A stretch of 64,000 nt of DNA from Streptomyces rugosispiralis (GTDB taxonomy: Bacteria > Actinomycetota > Actinomycetes > Streptomycetales > Streptomycetaceae): NCBI RefSeq assembly GCF_024505145.1, contig NZ_JANIAA010000003.1, forward strand, positions 310,001 through 374,000, written 5' to 3'. The position numbers were made by a program, and so were the translations under genes. Shown here one piece after another: positions 1 through 8,202 of the stretch (position 1 is the first letter of the stretch; each line of letters opens with the position of its first letter). Under the pieces are notes generated by a model. It did no database searches. It saw nothing but the letters and a program-made list of their open reading frames with translations, and had not been told where the DNA came from.

Positions 1-557
1 CCGGGCAGGTGGGAGAGATCTGTGTGCGCGGCCACAATGTGATGTCCCGCTACGAGGCCAACGCGGCCGCGACCGACGAGGCGTTCGCGGGCGGCTGGTT
101 CCACACCCAGGACCTGGGGATGGAGGTGGCCGACCCGGACCGCGCCGAGCCCTTCGTCGTGGTCACCGGGCGCCGTAAGAACATCGCCAAGGTCGGGGGC
201 GAGACCGTCTCCCTGGACGAGATGGACCGGGTGCTGCGCGCCGTGCCCCGGGTGCGGGACGCCGCGTGTGCCGCGCTTCCGCACCGCTTCCTGGGCGAGG
301 AGATCGTGGCGGCCGTGGTGCCGGTGCCCGGCGCCGACGGCCCGCCCGATGTGCTGCCCGCGCTGGCCGCGGCGTTCCGGCCCGGGGTGCTGCCGCGCCG
401 GGTGGAGCTGTTCGACGCCATCCCGAGGACCCGCACCGGCAAGGTCCTGCGCCGGGAACTCGCCGGCCGGCTGGCCGCCACGGCACGGCACGGCGCCACC
501 GGCCACCCGCACCCGGCCCCCGCAACCTCCCCGCCCAGCCCCAGGAGTGCCCCATGA
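1..557 (+). CDS. Acyl-AMP ligase (AMP-binding enzyme), C-terminal part, 5' end outside window
   Basis: The last ~184 residues of a class I adenylate-forming enzyme; the reading frame is open from the window edge. Visible are the GEICVRG strand, the GWFHTQDLG segment with the ATP-ribose Asp, the hinge GRRKNIAKVGGETVS, and the A10-type motif PRTRTGKVLRREL, whose Lys is the catalytic C-terminal lysine of the family. The GGETVS hinge resembles ligases that load fatty or aryl acids onto a carrier protein or CoA. The stop overlaps the next start (ATGA at 554-557), so it is translationally coupled to a carrier protein, the likely acceptor of the activated acid. Substrate cannot be read from this fragment. 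Confidence 0.85.
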   Translation, partial: GQVGEICVRGHNVMSRYEANAAATDEAFAGGWFHTQDLGMEVADPDRAEPFVVVTGRRKNIAKVGGETVSLDEMDRVLRAVPRVRDAACAALPHRFLGEEIVAAVVPVPGADGPPDVLPALAAAFRPGVLPRRVELFDAIPRTRTGKVLRRELAGRLAATARHGATGHPHPAPATSPPSPRSAP

Positions 558-2197
558 ACACCGACTCCGGGATGACCTCCCGCGTCATGGACCTGCTGTG
601 TGCGGTCCTCCAGATCGAGCCGCCGCCACCGGGGACCGATCTGATCGGGACCGGTCTGCTCGACTCCATCGGCTTCATGAATCTGTTCGTGGCGATGGAG
701 AAGGAGTTCGGCATCGGCGTGACCGCCGCCGACCTGACCCCGGACAGCTTCCGCACCGTCGAGCGCATCGCCGCGTTCGTGGCCACCAAGCAGGGCCCCG
801 CCGTCGCCGAGCAGACCCCCGCCGTCGCCGAGCAGGACCCCGCCGTCGCCGAGACGGTGCTGACCGACCCGCGCACCGGACACGAGCGACGGCGGATCGC
901 CCCGGGCGGTGAGCGGGAGGTGGCGGCCGCGGTGGCCGAGTCCCGCGCCGCCACGGCCTCCTGGGCCTCGCTCGCGCCCCGCGACCGGGCACGGCGGCTG
1001 CTTCGCTTCGCCGATCTGGTCGAGGAGCGGTCCGCCGAGTACGCCGAGGCCGAGCGGGCGGGCACCGGCAAACCCGCGGCCGAGGCGGCCGGTGAGGTGG
1101 CGAACTGCGCCGATCTGCTGCGCTTCTACGCGGGCGCGGTGCGCGCCGGCATCTCGCCCGCGGGCGGGCACTATCTGCCCGGCCGGGAGAGCTGGGTGCG
1201 GTGGGAGCCGCTGGGCGTCATCGGGGTGATCGTGCCCTGGAACTACCCGCTGATGATGGCCGCGTGGCGGATCGGGCCCGCGCTGGCCACCGGCAACACG
1301 GTGGTCCTCAAGCCCGCGCTGACCACCCCGGACACCGCGCTGCTCCTGGCCCGGGACGCGGCGACCGCACTGGGCCCCGGCGTCCTGCTCACCGTGCCGG
1401 GCGACCGCGACACCGGCCGGCTGCTGGTGGAGAGCGACATCGACGCGGTGGCGTTCACCGGCAGCGAGGCGGGCGGCCGCGACATCGTCTCCCGGGCGGG
1501 CCTGCGCCGCGTCAGCCTGGAGCTCGGCGGCAACTGCCCGGCGCTGGTGCTGCCCGACGCCCCGCCGGACACCTATGAGGCGCTCGTACGGGCCGCCACC
1601 TACAACGCCGGGCAGAGCTGCGCCGCCCCCGCCCGGGTCATCACCCTCCGGGAGAACTACCTGGAGACCGTCGAGGGGCTGGCCAAGGCGATGGCCGACC
1701 GGCGCGCCGGTGTCCACTTCGGTCCGCTCAACAACGCGGACCAGGCGGCCCGTTACGACCGGATCGTCGGGCAGAGCGCGGCGGGCATCGAGCACATCGC
1801 GCCGCTCGCCCCGCCGCCGGGCGAGGAGGGCGGCCACTGGCGGCCCGGCCGGGTCCTCGCCGACCTGCCGCCGGACGATCCGGCGGTGCTGGAGGAGGTG
1901 TTCGCGCCGGTGCTCACCGTGCAGGCGGCGGACGGCCACGCCGAGGCCCTGGCCCTGGCCAACTCGGTGCCGCAGGCGCTCGCGGCGAGCGTCTGGGGCG
2001 CCCGTACGGACGAGGTCCTGGAGCTGGCCGGAGGGCTGAACGCCGGGGAGGTGTGGGTCAACTGCCATCTGGAACAGACCGCGGAACTCCCGCACGGCGG
2101 GCGCGGCAGCTCCGGGCACGGCACGGACATGAGCGTGCTGGCGCTCACCGAGTACCAGCGCCCCAAGACCGTGACCGTACGCGTGGGCAGGGGCTGA
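554..2197 (+). CDS. Carrier protein-aldehyde dehydrogenase fusion
   Basis: 547 residues with two domains. Residues ~1-78 are an acyl/peptidyl carrier protein with the phosphopantetheine motif GLLDSI (Ser38). Residues ~82-100 are a linker made of three PAVAEQ-like repeats (21-bp units). Residues ~105-545 are an ALDH-superfamily domain with PWNYP (Asn230), LELGG (Glu323, general base) and GQSC (Cys356, nucleophile). The Glu is retained, which in the family goes with hydrolytic oxidation of aldehyde to acid rather than CoA-acylating chemistry. The carrier is probably loaded by the ligase encoded just upstream. The inference is that an aldehyde, perhaps tethered to the carrier, is oxidised or formed in cis. 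Domain calls are firm; the reaction is a guess. Confidence 0.85.
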   Translation: MNTDSGMTSRVMDLLCAVLQIEPPPPGTDLIGTGLLDSIGFMNLFVAMEKEFGIGVTAADLTPDSFRTVERIAAFVATKQGPAVAEQTPAVAEQDPAVAETVLTDPRTGHERRRIAPGGEREVAAAVAESRAATASWASLAPRDRARRLLRFADLVEERSAEYAEAERAGTGKPAAEAAGEVANCADLLRFYAGAVRAGISPAGGHYLPGRESWVRWEPLGVIGVIVPWNYPLMMAAWRIGPALATGNTVVLKPALTTPDTALLLARDAATALGPGVLLTVPGDRDTGRLLVESDIDAVAFTGSEAGGRDIVSRAGLRRVSLELGGNCPALVLPDAPPDTYEALVRAATYNAGQSCAAPARVITLRENYLETVEGLAKAMADRRAGVHFGPLNNADQAARYDRIVGQSAAGIEHIAPLAPPPGEEGGHWRPGRVLADLPPDDPAVLEEVFAPVLTVQAADGHAEALALANSVPQALAASVWGARTDEVLELAGGLNAGEVWVNCHLEQTAELPHGGRGSSGHGTDMSVLALTEYQRPKTVTVRVGRG

Positions 2198-2199
2198 GC

Positions 2200-2769
2200 G
2201 TGGCGGAGACCCGGCTCCCGGCCGAGGGGGCGACGACGGCCGGGTGGCGGTGGGAGGTGAGCCGCGACCCGCACGAGGCGCACGCGCTGCTGTGCGCGTG
2301 CGACGCCCACCAGGCGGCGGCCTCCGGCACCCCCGCGCCCCGGCGCCGCCCGGAGACCACCGAGGCCCGGGTGCGGTCCGGCTCGGTGCGGCTGCTGCGC
2401 CACGGCGCACACGCCGCCGGGATGTTCACCCTGACCTGGGACCGGCCGTTCACCGTGGCCGAGGGGGTGTATCCGCACGCGGACCGGCCGATCCACCTCT
2501 CCCGGCTGGCCGTGGCGCCCGAGTGGCTCGCGGAGGGCTCGCTGGTGGGGCTGCGCTGCGTACGCCACGCCATCGAGGAGGCGGCGCGGGCCGGTGCGGA
2601 CGCGCTGCGCTCGGAGGCCAATCCGGAGCTGCGGGAGACCCGGTCGCTGCTGGACATCCTGGGGTTTCGGCAGTACGGGCCCACGCTCGGCGAAGCGGGC
2701 GGCAGCCGCCGCGTCCACCTGCAGAAGACGCTCCGCACGGCGGCTTCCGGCCCGGACCGGGAGGGCTGA
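2200..2769 (+). CDS. GNAT-fold acyltransferase-like protein
   Basis: 189 residues, GTG start two bases after the preceding stop; its own stop overlaps the next start (TGATG at 2767-2771). The C-terminal half has the look of a GNAT fold: a beta-strand ending IHLSRLAVAPEW, a helix rich in Ala/Arg (RHAIEEAARAGAD) and the LDILGFRQYGP end that in GNAT enzymes follows strand 6. The N-terminal ~60 residues are Ala/Arg-rich and unassigned. In a carrier-protein operon such an enzyme could N-acylate an amine or move an acyl or aminoacyl group from a thioester or tRNA, but nothing in the sequence fixes donor or acceptor. Confidence 0.6.
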   Translation: MAETRLPAEGATTAGWRWEVSRDPHEAHALLCACDAHQAAASGTPAPRRRPETTEARVRSGSVRLLRHGAHAAGMFTLTWDRPFTVAEGVYPHADRPIHLSRLAVAPEWLAEGSLVGLRCVRHAIEEAARAGADALRSEANPELRETRSLLDILGFRQYGPTLGEAGGSRRVHLQKTLRTAASGPDREG

Positions 2770-3773
2770 TGGGCGCGACGATACGGCGGGAGAGGGTCGG
2801 CACCACCGCGGGCCACCGCGGCCAGGGGCCGACCGAGGTGGACGCCTACACCCTGGACACCGGCGAGGGCCTGGCCGTGGTGGTGTGGACGTACGGGGCG
2901 CAGCTCGTGGAGGTCCTGGTCCCCGACCGGGAAGGCCGCACCGGCAATGTGGTGGTGCGCCTCCCGGACCTCGACAGCTATCAGGACCGGGCGGCCAATC
3001 CGTATGTCGGCTCCACCGTGGGCCGCTACTGCCGGTGCGTGGCGGGCGGCCGGTTCCGGCTCGACGGCGCCGAACACCACCTCGACCGCAACGACGGCGA
3101 CCACCACATCCACGGCGGGGCCCTCGGCTTCGACCGGTATGTGTGGCAGGCGGAGGCGGAGCGCTCGGACGGTGTGCTCTCGCTGCGGCTGCGCCTGGAC
3201 AGCCCGGACGGCGACCAGGGCTACCCGGGCGCGCTGTCCACCGAGGTGCTCTACCAGGTCTCCCGCGAGGGAACGTTGACCCTCGAGTACCGGGCCACGA
3301 CCACCGCGAGCACCATCGTGGGGCTCACCAACCACGCCTACTGGAACCTGGCCGGCGCCGGACGGATCGACGGCCATCTGCTCGCGCTCAACGCCACCCG
3401 GGCGGTGGTCTTCGACGGCGAGCTGATCCCCCTCCCGGGGCCGCCCGCGGACCTCACCGGAGGCCCGCTTGACCACCGCGAGCCCAAACCGATCGGCGGC
3501 CGGCGGCTGGACAACTGCTTCGTCCTGGACGGCCCGGACTGGGCGGCGCGGCTGCACGACCCCGCCTCGGGGCGCACCATGCGCGTGGTCACCGACCAGC
3601 CCGCGGTGGGGGTGTACTCGGCCGACGGCTTCGCGGGGCGGCGGCGCTCCGGCATCTGTCTGGAGGCCGGCCCGCTGCCGGACGCGCCCAACCGCGCCGA
3701 CTACCCCCCGGTGCGTCTCGACCCCGGCGAGACCTACCGCCATCGCACCGTTCATCACTTCTCGGCCCACTGA
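2769..3773 (+). CDS. Aldose 1-epimerase (galactose mutarotase) family protein
   Basis: 334 residues, normal length for GalM-type mutarotases. Family landmarks are present: HIHGG with the His that acts on the ring oxygen, TNHAYWN with the second catalytic His, and GICLEAGPLPDAPN containing the catalytic Glu. In sugar mutarotases the last motif usually reads ICLETQ.FPDSPN, so the substrate pocket next to the catalytic Glu is altered (EAGPL). Start and stop are packed into the operon. Interconversion of cyclic hemiacetal anomers is the family reaction; here it could act on a hemiacetal intermediate downstream of the aldehyde chemistry of the fused ALDH, which is inference. Confidence 0.85.
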   Translation: MGATIRRERVGTTAGHRGQGPTEVDAYTLDTGEGLAVVVWTYGAQLVEVLVPDREGRTGNVVVRLPDLDSYQDRAANPYVGSTVGRYCRCVAGGRFRLDGAEHHLDRNDGDHHIHGGALGFDRYVWQAEAERSDGVLSLRLRLDSPDGDQGYPGALSTEVLYQVSREGTLTLEYRATTTASTIVGLTNHAYWNLAGAGRIDGHLLALNATRAVVFDGELIPLPGPPADLTGGPLDHREPKPIGGRRLDNCFVLDGPDWAARLHDPASGRTMRVVTDQPAVGVYSADGFAGRRRSGICLEAGPLPDAPNRADYPPVRLDPGETYRHRTVHHFSAH

Positions 3774-3819
3774 GCCGACGCCCGCCCAAAGGGCCCGATC
3801 CACAGGAGGTATCACGTAC

Positions 3820-4080
3820 ATGGACCCACTCATGGCTTCCGTGGCGGAGGCCGTGCGGCGCCGCGCGGAAACGCCGCCACCGGCCACCACCGACCTGGAC
3901 CCGGACGCCGAGCTGTCGTCCCTCGGGGTGAGCTCGCTCGGGGTGGCGGGACTCATCGTGGACCTGGAGGAGACCCTCACCTTCCGGTTCCCCGACGACG
4001 CGGTCACCCCCGAGGTGTTCCGCACCATCCGCACCCTCACCGACACGGTCCGCACGCTGTGCGCGCCACAGGCCGGCTGA
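3820..4080 (+). CDS. Discrete acyl carrier protein
   Basis: 86 residues starting at an ATG preceded by AGGAGGT. The motif LGVSSLGVAGLIVDLE has the four-helix carrier-protein pattern with Ser39 as the phosphopantetheine site. The residue before it is Ser instead of the usual Asp of the DSL motif, which could alter recognition by the phosphopantetheinyl transferase or partner enzymes. It lies directly before the flavin monooxygenase (two bases apart), the arrangement seen in pathways where a luciferase-like monooxygenase hydroxylates a carrier-bound substrate (butirosin BtrI/BtrO is the known example). Probably the main carrier of the pathway. Confidence 0.85.
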   Translation: MDPLMASVAEAVRRRAETPPPATTDLDPDAELSSLGVSSLGVAGLIVDLEETLTFRFPDDAVTPEVFRTIRTLTDTVRTLCAPQAG

Positions 4081-4082
4081 CC

Positions 4083-5045
4083 ATGCGGATCCACGGAGAC
4101 GCCGTCCGGGTGGGCGTCCACTCGGGCCAGCAGTACCCGGCCTTCGCCGAGGCGCTGGAGCTGTGGCAGACGGCCGAGGAGCTCGGATACGACTGGGTGT
4201 CCCTCTTCGACCACTTCCGCCCGCCCATGGGCGGCCCGGCGGGGCCGTGCTTCGAGGGCATGTCGCTGCTCGCGGCGCTCGCCGCACGCACCAGCCGGAT
4301 CCGCTGCGCCGTGCTCGTCTCGGCGGTCACCTGGCGGCATCCGGCGCTGGCGGCCGCCACCGCGGCCACCATCGACCATGTCTCGGACGGGCGTCTGGAG
4401 TTCGGGATGGGCGCGGCCGGTGCGGATCTGGCCTACGGCCAGTACGGCATCGACTTCCCCGGTGCCGGGACCCGGCTGGACATGCTGGACGAGGCATGCC
4501 AGGTGCTCCGGGCGCTGTGGGCCGGTGGACCGGCCACCTTCGCTGGGAAGCACTTCCAACTGGCGGACGCCCATCTGGCGCCGCGCCCCCTCCAGCAGCG
4601 GCTGCCGTTGGTCATCGGTGGCGAGGGCGAGCGGCGGATGCTGCGGATCGTGGCGGAACACGCCGACATCTGGAACACCCTCGCCGGAACCCCGGACACC
4701 TACCGCCGCAAGGTTCGGAAGCTGGCCGAACACGCCGCCGCCGTGGGCCGCGACCCCGGGACCATCCGCCAGTCGGTGACGTTCCGGGCGATCCTCGCCG
4801 AGGACGAGCGGCAGGCGCTGGAGCGCAAGGAGCGGCTGCTGGAGCGGGTGGGCCCCGATTCGCCGGTGTGGCCGGAGTATCTGGTCTTCGGCACGCCCGA
4901 GCAGTGCGTGGAGCGGCTGCGGCCCTATCTGGAGCTGGGCGTCCGCGACTTCCTGCTCGGCGCCCGCCCACCGGTCGACTGGCAGACCCTCGAGCTCTTC
5001 GCCCGGCATGTCGCCCCGGAGCTGCGCGCCCACCCGGCCGGCTGA
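4083..5045 (+). CDS. Luciferase-like (LLM class) flavin-dependent monooxygenase
   Basis: 320 residues forming one bacterial-luciferase-like TIM barrel. The N-terminal strand (VRVGVHSGQ), the WVSLFDHF segment, TSRIRCAVLVSAVTWRHP, the SDGRLEFGMGAAG loop typical of F420/FMN-dependent members, and IGGEGERRMLRIVAEHAD near residue 180 all match the family. The family uses reduced FMN or F420 from a separate reductase and O2 or a hydride. No reductase is encoded nearby. Start is ATG two bases after the carrier-protein stop. Role inferred: oxidation of a carrier-bound intermediate. Confidence 0.88.
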   Translation: MRIHGDAVRVGVHSGQQYPAFAEALELWQTAEELGYDWVSLFDHFRPPMGGPAGPCFEGMSLLAALAARTSRIRCAVLVSAVTWRHPALAAATAATIDHVSDGRLEFGMGAAGADLAYGQYGIDFPGAGTRLDMLDEACQVLRALWAGGPATFAGKHFQLADAHLAPRPLQQRLPLVIGGEGERRMLRIVAEHADIWNTLAGTPDTYRRKVRKLAEHAAAVGRDPGTIRQSVTFRAILAEDERQALERKERLLERVGPDSPVWPEYLVFGTPEQCVERLRPYLELGVRDFLLGARPPVDWQTLELFARHVAPELRAHPAG

Positions 5046-5051
5046 GCGACC

Positions 5052-5120
5052 GGCCCCCATCCCCCTTCCCCTCATCCGCCCTTCCCCCCATCCCCCCTTC
5101 CCGCACCTTCCCCCACACCG
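5052..5120 (+). repeat. C-rich polypyrimidine tract between two operon genes
   Basis: Intergenic stretch consisting almost only of C with scattered T and a few A/G: runs of 3-6 C separated by one to four bases, at least eight runs. The opposite strand is correspondingly G-rich and has the run pattern of a G-quadruplex; the + strand could form an i-motif. It sits in the 94-bp gap before the first methyltransferase gene and just upstream of its GGAGG. Possible effects on transcription or on coupling are inference. Confidence 0.7.
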
Positions 5121-5139
5121 CGGCCCACGGAGGCTCACC

Positions 5140-5922
5140 ATGGCGAACTACTACTACAGCGACGGCTTCGCGGCCTTCTTCGACAGCCGGTACACGGGGT
5201 GGGTCCACACCTTCTCGCCCCGGCTCGCCGAACACCTCGACCGGCAGGGGCTGCCGGAGCGCTCGGTGATCGACCTGTGTTGCGGCACGGGCGTCACGGC
5301 GTCGGTCTTCCTCGCGGCGGGCTGGCGGTCCACCGGCGTGGACGGATCGAGCGCCATGCTGGACATCGCGCGCAAGAAGCTCGCCCCCGCCGTGGAGAAC
5401 GACACGCTCACGCTGATCGAGGCCGACGCCCGGAGCTTCCGCACCCCGCGCCGGGCCGCCGCCTGCGTGAGCCTGGACGGGGCGCTCAACCACCTGGGCT
5501 CGGTGGCGGAGCTGACCCAGTGCTTCACCTCGGTGCACGACGCGCTCCTCCCCGGCGGGGAGTTCGTCTTCGACCTCTACGCCGGATCGCACTTCCGCCA
5601 CTGGAACAACATCACGCTGACCGACGACGACGAGGCGGTCATCGTCAAGCGCGGCGTCTGGGACGACGGCACCCGGACGGGAATGCTGCGCGTCTCGGGC
5701 GTCTTCGGCAGCGGGATGTCCGCCCAGCGGGTGGACCAGACGCTGCGCAGCTGGGAGTACGACGACGCCGAGGTGGCCGGGGCGCTGGAGTCGGCCGGCC
5801 TCGTCCCGGCCGAGCACGACTTCGAGCAGCGTTACGTCAAATGCGACTCGGGCTCGTGCTCCCTGACCCCCGTCCCCTGCCGCACCATCTACCGCGCCCG
5901 CAAGCCCCTCGAGCAGAAGTGA
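5140..5922 (+). CDS. SAM-dependent methyltransferase
   Basis: 260 residues, ATG start behind CACGGAGG. Class I Rossmann methyltransferase: motif I VIDLCCGTGVTASVF, the acidic ribose-binding loop GVDGSSAMLDIAR, motif II-like IEADARSFRTP and the DGALNHL segment where motif IV is expected. The start MANYYYSDGFAAFFDSRYTGW is typical of small-molecule methyltransferases of the Methyltransf_25 kind. Fifth structural gene of the operon on this strand after the ALDH fusion; it presumably methylates the natural product or an intermediate (N-, O- or C-methyl not predictable). Confidence 0.88.
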   Translation: MANYYYSDGFAAFFDSRYTGWVHTFSPRLAEHLDRQGLPERSVIDLCCGTGVTASVFLAAGWRSTGVDGSSAMLDIARKKLAPAVENDTLTLIEADARSFRTPRRAAACVSLDGALNHLGSVAELTQCFTSVHDALLPGGEFVFDLYAGSHFRHWNNITLTDDDEAVIVKRGVWDDGTRTGMLRVSGVFGSGMSAQRVDQTLRSWEYDDAEVAGALESAGLVPAEHDFEQRYVKCDSGSCSLTPVPCRTIYRARKPLEQK

Positions 5923-5962
5923 TCGGCCGCCGGCACACCCCCTCACCACACAAGGAGCAGTG

Positions 5963-6982
5963 ATGACGACAACACCGCACTTCACCCCCACTCCTGCGAC
6001 CACTCCGAGCACCGATTCCCTGTTCTCCGCGTCCGTGGCGGTCTCCGCGCTGTCGGCCGCCGTGGAACTCGGGCTGCTCGACGACCTCAAGGACCGCGGG
6101 GAGATCCGGTTCGACGGCCGTCAGGAGGGCCAGGACCGGATCGACCCCGCCGTGCTCCGCGGCATCCTGCTGCCCCTGGAGTGGGCCGGGATCGTCGTGC
6201 TGGACGACCATTCCGCCCGCCCGGGGCCGGGCTTCGAGGCGGCCTACCTCGACCGCGGCTACTTCTACTGGATTGCCGGTGGCAACGGCGAGCTGACCAG
6301 CCGGGCGCCGCATGTCGCGCTGGAGCGGAACCGGCACGGCGAGTTCTACCACCGGGACATGCGGGCCGTCGCGGTGAGTTCCCGGATGATCGGCGATGTC
6401 GAGGTCGAGCTGCGCTTCGACAAGATCCTCGCAGACCAGCCGCCCCGTGCGGTGTGCGACCTGGGCTGCGGCTCCGGCCAGCGGCTCATCCGCATCGCGG
6501 GAAACCACCCCGGTGTGCGTGGCGTGGGAGTGGACATCGCGCCCGCGGCCGTGGAGCTGACCGGGGCCTCCGTGGCCGAGGCCGGCCTCGCGGACCGGAT
6601 CTCGGTGCACCACGGCGATGTGCACGCGCTGCCCCAGCTGCCGGAGTTCGCCGGGATCGACGTGGTCACCTGCGTGTTCATGGGGCATGACTTCTGGCCG
6701 TACGAGAAGTGCGTGACGGTGCTGCGCAGGATCCGCGAGGTCTTCCCCGATGTGGAGCGGTTCCTGCTGTGCGATGTGGTGCGCAGCGAGGTGGCGCCGG
6801 GTCCGCACACGCCGATCTTCACCCTGGGCTTCGAGTTCGCCCACGCGCTGATGGGGGTGACGCTGCCGACGCGTTCGGACTGGATGACCGCGTTCGACGC
6901 CTCGGGCTGGGAGTGCGAGGCGGTCCAGGAGTTCAACCGGCCGCCCGGCGGTTTGCTCTTCGAGCTGCGCCCGAGCAACTGA
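5963..6982 (+). CDS. SAM-dependent methyltransferase with N-terminal winged-helix-like domain
   Basis: 339 residues. ATG at 5963 was chosen over the GTG three bases upstream because AAGGAG is then better spaced. Residues ~15-95 form a helical domain (SASVAVSALSAAVELGLLDDL) like the dimerisation domain of O-methyltransferases and of 2-oxoacid C-methyltransferases such as MppJ. Residues ~165-330 are the catalytic Rossmann domain with VCDLGCGSGQRLIRIA, GVDIAPAAVEL and HHGDVHALPQLPE. A His residue sits in VFMGHDFW. Last + strand gene of the locus, followed by strong hairpins. Substrate unknown; the MppJ resemblance is only in architecture. Confidence 0.85.
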   Translation: MTTTPHFTPTPATTPSTDSLFSASVAVSALSAAVELGLLDDLKDRGEIRFDGRQEGQDRIDPAVLRGILLPLEWAGIVVLDDHSARPGPGFEAAYLDRGYFYWIAGGNGELTSRAPHVALERNRHGEFYHRDMRAVAVSSRMIGDVEVELRFDKILADQPPRAVCDLGCGSGQRLIRIAGNHPGVRGVGVDIAPAAVELTGASVAEAGLADRISVHHGDVHALPQLPEFAGIDVVTCVFMGHDFWPYEKCVTVLRRIREVFPDVERFLLCDVVRSEVAPGPHTPIFTLGFEFAHALMGVTLPTRSDWMTAFDASGWECEAVQEFNRPPGGLLFELRPSN

Positions 6983-6997
6983 GCACGGCCGCGTGGC

Positions 6998-7042
6998 GGG
7001 GCGCTCCGCCCCTGGCCCCCCGGGGTCCGGGGGCGGAGCCCC
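6998..7042 (+). terminator. GC-rich hairpin after the biosynthetic operon
   Basis: An inverted repeat of the GGGGC(GC)TCCGCCCC / GGGGGCGGAGCCCC kind follows the methyltransferase stop by 15 bases. This motif is very common between Streptomyces genes and probably acts as a terminator. Confidence 0.55.
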
Positions 7043-7090
7043 AGTTGGGAAGAGGCGCGGAGGGGAAAGCCGGACACCCCGTAGAGCTGC

Positions 7091-7139
7091 GACGAAAGCG
7101 CCGCTCGCCTCCCGGAAGGGGGCGAGCGGCGCTTTCGTC
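7091..7139. terminator. Bidirectional terminator hairpin
   Basis: A perfect 19-bp stem: GACGAAAGCGCCGCTCGCC at 7091-7109 pairs with 7121-7139 around an 11-base loop. It lies between the convergent methyltransferase (ends 6982) and GNAT (ends 7162) genes and can serve both strands. Confidence 0.85.
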
Positions 7140-7161
7140 CGTCGGGACGGGTCAGCCGATG

Positions 7162-8202
7162 TCAACGCCAGGCGCGGCCCGACACTCCGCTCAGATTCCA
7201 GCCGTCCGCCTTGTCGAGGTGGCGCAGCGCGGGCGGCATCTCGGCGCCGGTGGCCCGGACCATCAGGCTGGGGAGGTACATATCGCGGGTGAACAGGCCC
7301 GTGGGCGCGTCGAGTTCGGCGCCGAGCGAACGCAGCGCCGCCACCCGTACCGCGGACAGATCGCGGGTCCACATCAGCACCTCGGCGCCCGGCAGCCACG
7401 CCAGGGCGGCCTCCACCAGGTCCGCGAACACCTCGTCGGAGGTGGCCTCGCAGTCCACGATGGTCGTCGGGGTCTCGCCGTCGTCGGTGTCGACGCCCGA
7501 GCGGTGCCCGATGAGATGGCCCTCGATGGGGCCGTCACCGGCGACCAGATGGAAGTAGCGCGCCAGCGGGTTGGCGGCGCGCCAGCGGAAGTACGCGGCG
7601 TCCCGCGCCGGGCGCGGGCCTTCGCCGCCCGGCAGCCGGGCCACCAGCCCCGCCATCGCCTCCGCGGCCACGGCGGGCAGCGGACGCAGTGTGCGACCGG
7701 ACCTGGCCCCCCGCGTGACGGGCAGCTCATGCCACGGCCGGTCGGCCACCAGTGGCCTCGCGCGCTTGACCACCGCTTGTGCCCAGGGTCCGATCGGGCG
7801 CCACCCGTTCATCAGCATGGCGGGGCCGGCCCCCTGGTCGCCGAAGTCCAGCAGCCAGGGCACCCCGTCGGCGCGCAGCCGTGCCACCACCTCGTCGGTG
7901 AGCATCCGGAACAGCGGACTGCCCTGGTGGCGGGGGGCGACCACGGTGTCGGTCAGGCAGGGCAGCATGAACCGCTCCCCCGCCACCTCCCAGCACGCGC
8001 CGAAGACCCCCACCATGCCGACCAGTTCGTCCCCCTCGCGGGCGAGGGTGACATAGCGGTCGTCGAGGTGGGGGTTGGTGGCGTACTTCCAGTCCATATA
8101 GGCCAGGTTGGCGCGGCGTCCGCCGCGCCACAGCGAGTCCTGGAAGTCCGCGATCTCCAGTCGGTCCCGGGCCGCGCAGCCCGTGAAGGAGAACTCGGTC
8201 AC
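7162..8202 (-). CDS. GNAT family N-acyltransferase (346 residues)
   Basis: About twice the size of a single GNAT, suggesting a tandem or extended GNAT. The N-terminal half has the NP motif YMDWKYATNP followed by YVTLAREGDELVGMVGVF and a TDTVVAPRHQGSPLFRML stretch, which is the acyl-CoA binding V/I-x-P-x-x-R-x-x-G/S pattern. A second YFRWRAANPLARYFHL segment repeats the WRxxNP pattern around residue 205. Start is a GTG overlapping the stop of the adenylation gene (GTGA), so the two are coupled. With an adenylation enzyme and a tRNA-synthetase-like gene next door, aminoacyl or acyl transfer to an amine is an attractive role, but unproven. Confidence 0.75.
   Translation of the reverse strand: MTEFSFTGCAARDRLEIADFQDSLWRGGRRANLAYMDWKYATNPHLDDRYVTLAREGDELVGMVGVFGACWEVAGERFMLPCLTDTVVAPRHQGSPLFRMLTDEVVARLRADGVPWLLDFGDQGAGPAMLMNGWRPIGPWAQAVVKRARPLVADRPWHELPVTRGARSGRTLRPLPAVAAEAMAGLVARLPGGEGPRPARDAAYFRWRAANPLARYFHLVAGDGPIEGHLIGHRSGVDTDDGETPTTIVDCEATSDEVFADLVEAALAWLPGAEVLMWTRDLSAVRVAALRSLGAELDAPTGLFTRDMYLPSLMVRATGAEMPPALRHLDKADGWNLSGVSGRAWR

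Noticed and set aside
50..5141. Long antisense open frames (hundreds of residues) opposite the left-end operon
   Set aside because: Arg/Pro/Gly-rich, no family motifs, exactly opposite well-supported enzymes; an effect of high GC codon bias.
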